A stretch of 64,000 bases of DNA, taken from Cudoniella acicularis (lineage: Eukaryota; Ascomycota; Leotiomycetes; Helotiales; Helotiaceae). Of this stretch, positions 56,301 to 64,000 are shown one piece after another (the stretch's first letter is position 1; each line of letters starts with the position of its first letter). The stretch covers positions 1-64,000 of the forward strand of contig JAAMPI010000045.1 in the NCBI GenBank assembly GCA_013054445.1, written 5' to 3'. The position numbers and the translations under genes were made by a program. The notes beneath the pieces were generated by a model. The model was not told the DNA's origin. It made no database searches and worked only from the letters and a program-made list of their open reading frames with translations.

Positions 56301-59300
56301 ACAACCTATTCACCGTCATTGGCATCAGTAATTATATCTCCCCCCCTACTGCCTCTTTTGAGATTATGTGATGTGAAGCATAGATAATGTTTCAAATACT
56401 ATGAAACGTTGTGGCCCTTCATATGTGTTTGCATTTACAACGCATTATGTCGTGGTAAGTTTTTTATTTTGTACTTGTACACAAGGAAGGGCTCAACGTT
56501 CGAAGGGACCTCTCTGTTGGGGATTGCAGAACGAAGGATTGCTGGCGGTCAGTGACGTCGGCTCCAACCCAGCAGCAGCTATGTGACATAAGTATGTCAC
56601 AAGTGCTTGCTGTCAGGTGTCGCGCGGCCGCGCTCTGATCCAGCCAGGCCATTTGTGGGTGCGCGGGACACAGCATGGATACTTTCACATACCTTCAAAT
56701 CGACCATCGAAAATGCCATGTTTGTCATGGTGCTGAGCGCAGCCGCTTCTAAGCTCTCGTGCTCCTGCTGAGCCTGGCCACCCCAGGTGCGGAGGAGCAG
56801 ATAGATTCGAATTCCGGTAGGTGAGCGGTCGAGCGAGATCGAGAGAGAGATGGAGCGTTTCAGGTTTCTGTAGGGAAAGTATTGCCCGATGGAAATGGCG
56901 CCCTGCAATTCCATTGTGTTCTTGCCCAAGGTTTATTGGGTTCTAGAGAAATTATCAGTGTTAGCACAGGCGGGACCTCGTTATGGCTTTGGATCATGCT
57001 ACCTTTCCGTCAATGTTATTGCTTAACGACGCGATGTGTTGGCTGGGTTCTGATTGAACTCGGTGGCTCTTGTTGCGTCGCAGCAGCAGCTCGACAGGAC
57101 AGACGACTATGATGGGAAGAGTAACCAGGAGGAGAGGGTAGGCTGAAGCACGACCGGCGAGGGACGACAGGCGACCAGGGAACGGACGACGGACGACGGA
57201 AGACGGACAGAATGGTGAAAGGAGTGGTGAAAAGAATGGAAAAGAATGCAGTGCTGGTTGAAGCTGGACCGCTAACGGGTGATGTTGACAGGAAGGGTAC
57301 GGAAATGGGACAGTAAAGGGACGACAGAAAGAGCAACAAGAAGACTAGAGCAACTGGATATGGGCTTGATTATCGATTCAAGGTCATATACGTTTGATAT
57401 GGCCCTGGGCTTGGGCGCGGATAGGAACGGTGCTATGCGTTCTACGATTGCGTGTCGAGCGGCTCGGGGCTCAGCGCAGGGGAAAACAGTCAAAGGTTTT
57501 ACTTACACCTCCCGGCCCTGGACATTTTCGCCACCCGGGGATATTTTAGGGTGGCGTGCGAAGGCAGTAAGAAGAGAGACTGCATAGTAGAGATTGGTGG
57601 AGAAAGCCACCACACGAGTGAGGAAGAAAGACCGCAAGCCAAGCGGCCGGCTTGATGGCAGGCCAGAGCAGGAGGGGAGGCGACTGACAGAGACCAAGTG
57701 GAATTGCAAGCAGGGATGGCCTGGGCGGGGACTCTTCCAACTTCCAAGGTCGCGCGGGCGTGAGCCCGGAGAGGGCTTGTGGTCTCTCCGGGAGAAGAGA
57801 GAAGAGAGAAGAGCGCCATCGCTACGTGGGGATGGGGATGGGGGATGGGGGATGGGGATGTTGGATACTTGGCCTCTCACCTTATCAGGTCCGGATTCGA
57901 GGCAGCAGGAGGAAGAAGGCCTTCAGGGAGTCAGGGACGAGCTGAACTGAACTTAGCGGACCTTACCTCGAGATCTGTACTTCGTACTGGCTTCTGACAC
58001 CCAGCACGGTCTCTTGTATTGTGGGTGTTCTGCTCATTCCTGGGTCTGGCACAAGGGGGGTGGCCACAGAGGTAGAAAATTAGGCCCTTGGAAAGGCTGT
58101 GTGGGATACTGGACACTGGAACAATCCCAAAAAGGAGATCATAGACAAAGCGGTGTGCAGAGCAGCGGCAGCCGCTGCGAAGGCAAAGGCCGGCGCGACC
58201 GCAAGGTTCCAAGGTTCCCTGACAATGATGCCGAGATGTGCTGCGAATTAAGAAATCGATACTCGGGCTCGAGTTGTGAGAGTCGTGTGTGAGTCCAAAC
58301 AAACTGGAACGTTGTGTGGTCGCTTCCAAGCCCTACAGGGCCCCGGCTGGGCACAGGCTGGGCACCGTTGTGCCGCTATCTCGCAGTCGCTACACACAGG
58401 CGGATATGGTGATGATCGCCATTGAGAGAACACGCCGATTTTCCAACTTGATGAGGGAACCCAAAACACCAAACCACGAAAAGCATAGATAGAATTATAT
58501 ATGCTTTTGGTCTACTTATCAACTACCATAGTGTCCAGCATCCTCTTTGCCCTTGTTTTTCGGGAATTCTGCCTCCCCTTTTGTCCTCTACCATGCGCTC
58601 GCTCACTGGCCTGAACGCCACAATCGCCATTTGTTATCTAGGTGATCACACTAAAGACGGCAACCGCCGGTAGCTTCAGACGAAGAAGCCTGTACCTGTA
58701 CAGTACCTGTCAATTTCTTGGCTTTTCTCGAGGTCCCTTCGTCAAAGGGTTCCCGCGCGCTACTGCCTCGAGCTCCTCCAGCTCCACCAGCACCACCAGC
58801 CCCAGCTCTAAGCCTCCCCACGCCATCCAGGCTAAGCAGAGAACAAGTCCCGGAGGTGTGGGAGCCTTGCAGCCGTTGCCAGATGCATGTCATATAATTG
58901 ATCTAACCAACACTGCTTCCAAGAGGAGGCACGCCAGTGAACGAGCTTCAGCGAGCTTCCACAGCCTAAGAGAACGTAGTAGTGACACTTGTAGGGATGT
59001 AAGCGCTAAAGCCTAGTGATCCCCTCCGCTACCGCTAGGTTGAACTTACTACGAGCTGTAATCACTTTTCACCTGAAATATAACTAGGACACTATATATT
59101 ATAGCTCTTTAATGAGATTACGGAGGCAATGAACTTCGTGTTTGTTCAGCGCCGAATGGCTTGCGGGTACAGGTCTCCCTGTCCTGTCCGCCGATCGCTG
59201 CAGAATATCAAAGAAACAAGCATTAAACAAACGTGTGTCTCAGGTACTAGGGTGCCGCACAGCAATGAACTTTAGCGGCGAACTTCAGCGAAGGTCAAAT

Positions 59301-60899
59301 GACGACGCTGAATTTGCGGCTGACAGGTGCACGGGTTTCACTTTGTTCCTGGGAGGGACAGTTTTATTATAGTGAGGCTCGGTGAGTCCCCGACGGCTAG
59401 ACAAACCTTCTCTCCAAGAACAGCGCCGAGAAATAAGCATAGAAGCAACATGTTTGTTTCTATTACTATTACTTACTGCCCCCCTCGGCCCCCTGCAGAC
59501 CCCATCGCCCACAAAGCCAGGATCCTTTGCCGGGATCCGAAGCGGCGCAAGTACCGTCTTCAAGTACCGTCTTCTATTACTCGCTTTTTCTCATATGTGG
59601 AAATGCGCTTTGGGAGCGGTGAAGTGTAATGTCTCGGCTTTGGGAAGCCACCCCAGCACGCTCGCCGCAGGTGTACCAGCCTTTATGGTTAGATCTACGG
59701 AAGGCGCATCAAAATTTCCGGTGGTGCTGTCACCCGCAACAACTTGAAACAGAAGGCAACTTCTCGTGGAAACAGGACTCTGAGCCCAAAATGATTGTGG
59801 CAGCGTTCGTTGAAGAGTGCAATTTAGCAACAGTGACTCATGCACTGAATTTTAGTGAGCGAGTGTCCGAGTACACTGTTACTCTGTGAGCGAGTAGCCG
59901 AGTACGCTGAAGGCTCATAATCAAGCGCGCCAAAGGCTATCAAGCAGGTTCATCGATATACTTCACTGTACAGAGTGCTGCCAGGGACTCAGCGGGACAG
60001 CTTCGCTCCTGCGGTGCGAACCTAATCCCACCTTGTGCCGGTGGCCCTTTGGAGCTTTGCACAGAGTCTTCTCTCGAGTGATTTATACCACTAGTGTTGC
60101 GATCGTGCGCGAATTTACGAAACAGCTTAGTAAAGAGAAGAGGTCTATGAATTGAGATTTGAGTCGATCGTTGCTCAGGAAAGAAAGAGAACAAGTGACG
60201 TCCAGGGGAGGCATCTTGTTAACGCGCTAGAAGCTCGTTTAAATTAGCCTGTATTCTGTTCTGGAAGTCATTTATTTTTGGCTTCGGTACTCGCACCCAG
60301 GCACCCAGGCACCCGGTGCATGATGCGTCACGGACTACCACCGATTTCTGATATTTAGCATAGGGTTTAACTGACACAGTTTGCCTCCAGGTCCAAGTAA
60401 GAAGGTTGATGTCTGAAATAGTTGTTTCGTGGAAAATACGTTTCACCACCAACGTCCAAGGGCCGCTTTCGGTACTCATGAGGCGCGTTGTCTTCAATTT
60501 CCTTGACTGCCAATTCCAACAAATTGTCAAGGGTGAATCTATTGTTCCTTTTAGTGATGTCCGAGGAAAGAATCGCGATACTGCGCCATAGGTTGAACAT
60601 TTACTCCGCTTGAAAGACGACGTCCAGCTGAGGCTGGAATCGATAATGACCAAAGGTCCCAAGGGGTATGCCTCAGTATTACCTATACGCAGATAAAGAG
60701 CCTGGATGGTAGCCAGCGATGTTCTGGTGAACCCCACACGGTGAGCCTACGGTCCAGTATCGGGTAGACCCCGGCTCGTCCGGCTGCCAGGAATACGGTA
60801 GCCTAGCTCGAGCGGGGATACAACTGATAGCTCCCAAATTATTCTGCGGCGACATCCCACTCTAACAAATCAACACCATCTTTGCGCCAAATTGCCAAA
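56301..60899. other. 4.6 kb region without a supportable gene
   Basis: Mixed composition; 57000-58000 is GC-rich with purine runs (GACGACGGA-type repeats near 57180, a G-rich run at 57827-57860). A doubled 13 bp unit AAGTACCGTCTTC lies at about 59549-59574, a roughly 30 bp tandem pair at 59850-59911, and CACCCAGG x3 near 60293. Overlapping minus-strand frames at 60219-60737 look partly protein-like but give no motif and no single model. No RNA gene recognised. Confidence 0.45.
57827..57860 (+). other. G-rich run, G-quadruplex-like
   Basis: Five runs of four or five G separated by AT (GGGGATGGGGATGGGGGATG, then GGGGATGGGGATG) satisfy the simple G4 pattern on the plus strand. No neighbouring gene is established, so a regulatory role is speculation. 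Confidence 0.6.
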
Positions 60900-62449
60900 A
60901 TGTCTGCCGAAACGATCACGACTATATCACCTACCACGAATAAGCCCGTATGCACTCGAAATGGCATTTCAGCAGCCGACCTCGACCTGCTCCCCACTAT
61001 CGCCACCGAAGCTTTCTTGAGCTTTCGAAAGACATCTCTAGCAGATAGACAAACAATTGTCAAAAAGGCTTTGAAACTCTTGGGCGACAAACAGGATATA
61101 TTGGCAAAAGAGCTCACAGAGCAAATGGGACGACCGATTGCCTACACTGCGAAGGAAGTTACAACGGCTGTCAAGAGAGGCGAATATCTCCTGAAGATCA
61201 GCGAGGATGCATTCAAGGACACAGATGGGGAGGCAGAGGAAGGATTTACGCGGTTTATCCGCAAAGTGCCTGTTGGCCCAGTCTTGATTCTTTTTGCGTG
61301 GAATGTAAGTTTAAGAAAAATGTCAGCCAGCTTCGAACAGTTCTCACGGTTTCTAGTATCCATATTTGATCCTCGTAAATTCACTCATACCTGCTATCCT
61401 CGCCGGAAATTCCGTCATATTAAAACCTTCTCCACAAACTCCCACGATTGTCGAGCACATATCTGCTATTTTCACAGAAGCTGGACTACCGGAAAATGTT
61501 ATTCAATACTTTCATTGTGGCTCGCCATTTATCATCGAAACCATTGTGAGAAATCCAAAGATTGCTCTGATCTGTTTTACCGGATCTGTGGCAGGCGGAC
61601 TAGCTGTTCAACAAGCTGCCGCCGACAGAATTGTTAATGTCGGGTTGGAACTTGGGGGCAAGGACCCCGCATACGTTCGATCCAATATCGATGTAGCTTG
61701 GGCCGCAGAGGAGATTGTTGATGGTGCCATTTTCAACTCTGGACAAAGTTGTTGCAGTTTGGAACGAATTTATGTCGATGAAAAAATTCATGACGAGTTT
61801 GTAGAAGCTGTACAGAGCGTTCTCAAGAACTATAAGCTTGGTGACCCGTTTGACAAGGAGACTCATGTTGGTCCTGTGGTTTCGAAACGCTCCAAGGATA
61901 CTATCGAAGCGCACATTAAGGATGCTTTGGAGAAAGGGGCGAAGGATGCAACCCCAGAAAATGCGACATTTCAATCGCCGCCTGCAGAAGGAAATTTCGT
62001 CAAGCCGACTCTCCTTACAAATGTTGACCACAGTATGATTGTTATGACCGAAGAGACTTTTGGTCCGGTAATCCCAGTCATGAAAGTCAAGAGCGATGAG
62101 GAAGCCGTTAAGTTGATGAATGACAGCGAATTTGGCTTGACTGCATCCATTTGGACAAAAGATACTGGAAAAGGGGCCGAACTTGCGGAGTCTGTTGATG
62201 CAGGCACTGTCTTCGTTAACAGATGCGACTACCCTAGCCCAGTAAGCTCTTCAACCAATCCTGTCACCTCAACTGCCAAGCTATTCTTACCCGAGGAAGC
62301 TTTCTTCCTCTTTCATTTGCTAATATATTTTGTAGGACCTCGCATGGACCGGTTGGAAGAATTCTGGGAAAGGACAGACTTTAAGCAAGTTCGGCTTTGA
62401 CCAGTTTGTCAAGCTAAAGAGCTTCCATGTCAAAGATTATCCCAAGTGA
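60900..62449 (+). CDS. Aldehyde dehydrogenase (NAD(P)+-dependent)
   Basis: Oxidises an aldehyde to the acid. Exons 60900-61304, 61357-62241, 62336-62449; introns 52 and 94 nt, both GT-AG and phase 0; 467 residues, near family length. Marks in order: VPVGPVLILFAWN|YPYLILVNSLIPA across the first junction, GNSVILKPSPQTP, ICFTGSVAGG (cofactor), general base Glu233 in NVGLELGGKD, nucleophile Cys267 in FNSGQSCC, THVGPVVS, TEETFGPVIPVMKV. After the last junction, DLAWTGWKNSGKGQTLSKFG gives the usual C-terminal end. It resembles the succinate-semialdehyde/general fungal ALDH group, but the substrate cannot be fixed. No targeting signal. One of the cleanest models in the window. Confidence 0.94.
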
Positions 62450-63817
62450 GGATATATGAGAAGCGAGGTTGCACCATGGTCGCCGACCAAACTTCTTCGG
62501 TGTGCCACCATAACGTCTCAAGCGAGGGCAAAATCTCCATGTTTGTTCAATACCCGACGATTGCGATCGGAAATAGACTAATAGATCTCGAATGGGCTTC
62601 TCGTCATGGTTTCTCCAGGACAATGTGCATCGTAGCGCGAAGATTGTGGCTGGGAGCTGGGAGCTGGGAGCGCCACGAGCTAGACCATGGAACAAACGTA
62701 GAATCGATCGTGTCCCACGTCACAGCGAATGACGAATTCCGGCGACACTCACTTCCGAATTGTCGAGTTGGCAAGTGTTGTACAACTGATGCTTCCATCT
62801 TCGTTTAAGGTAAAATTGCTCCCTACTTACGACGCGATTGGTCGCTTCCACCGCCTCCTTGAACAAACCCCTTCCTCGGGTCCATACCTTGCTGCAGAGA
62901 AATTGAAGCAGCTTTGACTGGTGGCTAGTGCTACACGATCAGAACAACTGACGAAAGCCTTGCATCCCACGCTTCTTACCTTCCGCAGATTACCCCTGAG
63001 CTCGTCCACACTGTCTTGTGTTTCCCAAGGGACCAATACTCATTGAACAAGTGCAAGCCTGACACACGAATAAAAACATTTGAAGGATTTCAGCTACGAG
63101 ATTGTCGTCGGCTTCAATCAATCAAGCAAGCCACGCGACTCGAGGCATCAGCTTGGGCGTCGAAATCACACGATGTGCTGCATCGTCGCTGCATTCCGCA
63201 TGTCTGGATCCGTTCTCTTATCAGCCATGGACCCATAGCGACAAATTCTTTGGCGCAAGGAGTACAAGTGATACCCTCCCACGTTGCCTTGTTGCTCCGC
63301 GACACTGGGAATGGGCAGTTCAGGGCGCCTTCCGTGACACGAACCTTGCTATTGTACTTGAATCGTAGTAATTTCGAAGATTTGATAGTCCGTTGCCCCT
63401 AGCAGCAAATATCTTCAAGGCGTTTTGAACATTCATATATGTTTGACGCTTCCCCAAATTCTGATTGTGCGAAGACTTCATCACCAGAACCTCCAAAACC
63501 TGAGACTGCAATCTTATTTGGTGGTCGTTCTTCCCAGTCTTCGCCATTTCTTCTTCTTTGCTTCGTTCTTCAGCGTTTCGTTTTTTACCTCCGCAGTACT
63601 TTCTTTCGCCGTGTCCATTCATCGTCCAAGCCACAACCTCATTCTACATCGGCATAGCGTTTACCAACAAGCAAATTTGAGCTTTGCGATACAATTATAT
63701 ACATCCTGGCGCAATGCCCTGTGTACCGCTCCAGCATGTCCTATCTCGAATAGGAGCTAGTTGCCTCGAAAGTGTTGGCCTAAAGCCAAAACCGGATCCG
63801 AAACCTCTCGTAATAGT
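62450..63817. other. Intergenic region
   Basis: About 1.4 kb between same-strand genes; short frames without motifs. Pyrimidine-rich sequence at 63520-63600 probably belongs to the promoter or leader of the gene starting at 63818. Confidence 0.4.
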
Positions 63818-64000
63818 ATGACTCGCGTTCTGGATCTGCAACCCAAGCTGATCACACCCCAGAGCTCCCCATTTAATTTTCAAGAAGGTCCAGTAGTCAA
63901 CTTTCCCGGATACAGCGAAGAAGAGTAAGCAAGCCTCACCGGCCCTTGACAGACCAATTCTTTAAATGCTAATATTTCCGAAAGTATCTCTCTCATGAAA
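63818..64000 (+). CDS. 5' end of an unidentified gene, cut by the right edge
   Basis: ATG at 63818 starts MTRVLDLQPKLITPQSSPFN and FQEGPVVNFPGYSEE. Exon 1 ends at 63924 before GTAAGC. Intron 63925-63984 (60 nt) has a branch-like GCTAATA and ends CCGAAAG; exon 2 begins with D-I-S-L-M-K in frame. The splice signals and composition support a real gene, but only 41 residues are visible and I do not recognise the family. Confidence 0.55.

Noticed and set aside
57594..57950. Purine-rich frames with many Arg/Glu/Gly
   Set aside because: Low-complexity sequence open in several frames at once.
60219..60737. 172-codon minus-strand frame with an overlapping 77-codon frame (60367-60600)
   Set aside because: Both frames look partly protein-like, neither shows a motif, and they contradict each other; no single model.

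Overview
The window is eukaryotic and comes from a filamentous ascomycete (Pezizomycotina). Genes carry short 48-77 nt introns with fungal donor (GTAWGT-like), branch (CTAAC/CTGAC-like) and acceptor signals. The families present are typical of moulds: 2EXR, F-box, DUF3712, GT32, a Zn2Cys6 regulator, S28 and S33 peptidases, an aldo/keto reductase and a P450. Several AT-rich tracts look like old transposon debris altered by C-to-T mutation (RIP-like). A member of the Leotiomycetes is my guess from the 2EXR and kinase types; the sequence does not prove it.

Layout. 1-5.1 kb: acyltransferase-3 gene cut by the left edge (-), GT32 mannosyltransferase (+), aldo/keto reductase (-). 6.4-13.8 kb: Cys-rich signal-peptide protein, secreted protein of unknown family, a hypothetical gene split over three frames, an F-box-like protein, a small Cys-rich protein. 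15.7-23 kb: large secreted glycoprotein with a GC-AG intron, P450 with a stop codon in its membrane anchor, DUF3712 membrane protein. 23.2-30.4 kb: accessory stretch with three AT-rich islands, a decayed F-box gene, an intact GNAT, a 58-residue Cys-rich gene and a decayed protein kinase. 30.6-42.9 kb: hypothetical nucleic-acid-binding-like protein, S28 peptidase, Prx5-type peroxiredoxin, S33 hydrolase. 40.1-47.7 kb: four 2EXR genes, at least three of them broken. 50.3-54.1 kb: Zn2Cys6 regulator with seven exons. 55.9-56.3 kb: small gene with a tandemly duplicated exon-intron unit. 56.3-60.9 kb: a long stretch with no gene I can support. 60.9-62.4 kb: intact aldehyde dehydrogenase. 63.8 kb: start of a gene running off the right edge.

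I see no biosynthetic cluster or operon-like logic. The genes read as a mixed accessory neighbourhood: secreted or surface proteins, hydrolases and oxidoreductases, plus fast-evolving families (2EXR, F-box, kinase) dying beside AT-rich repeats. Two kinds of damage recur. One is nonsense codons that a single C-to-T change would explain. The other is single-base losses that each fit the shortening of a one-letter run, which could equally be sequencing error. No tRNA, rRNA or CRISPR array was recognised. All intron boundaries were read by eye.
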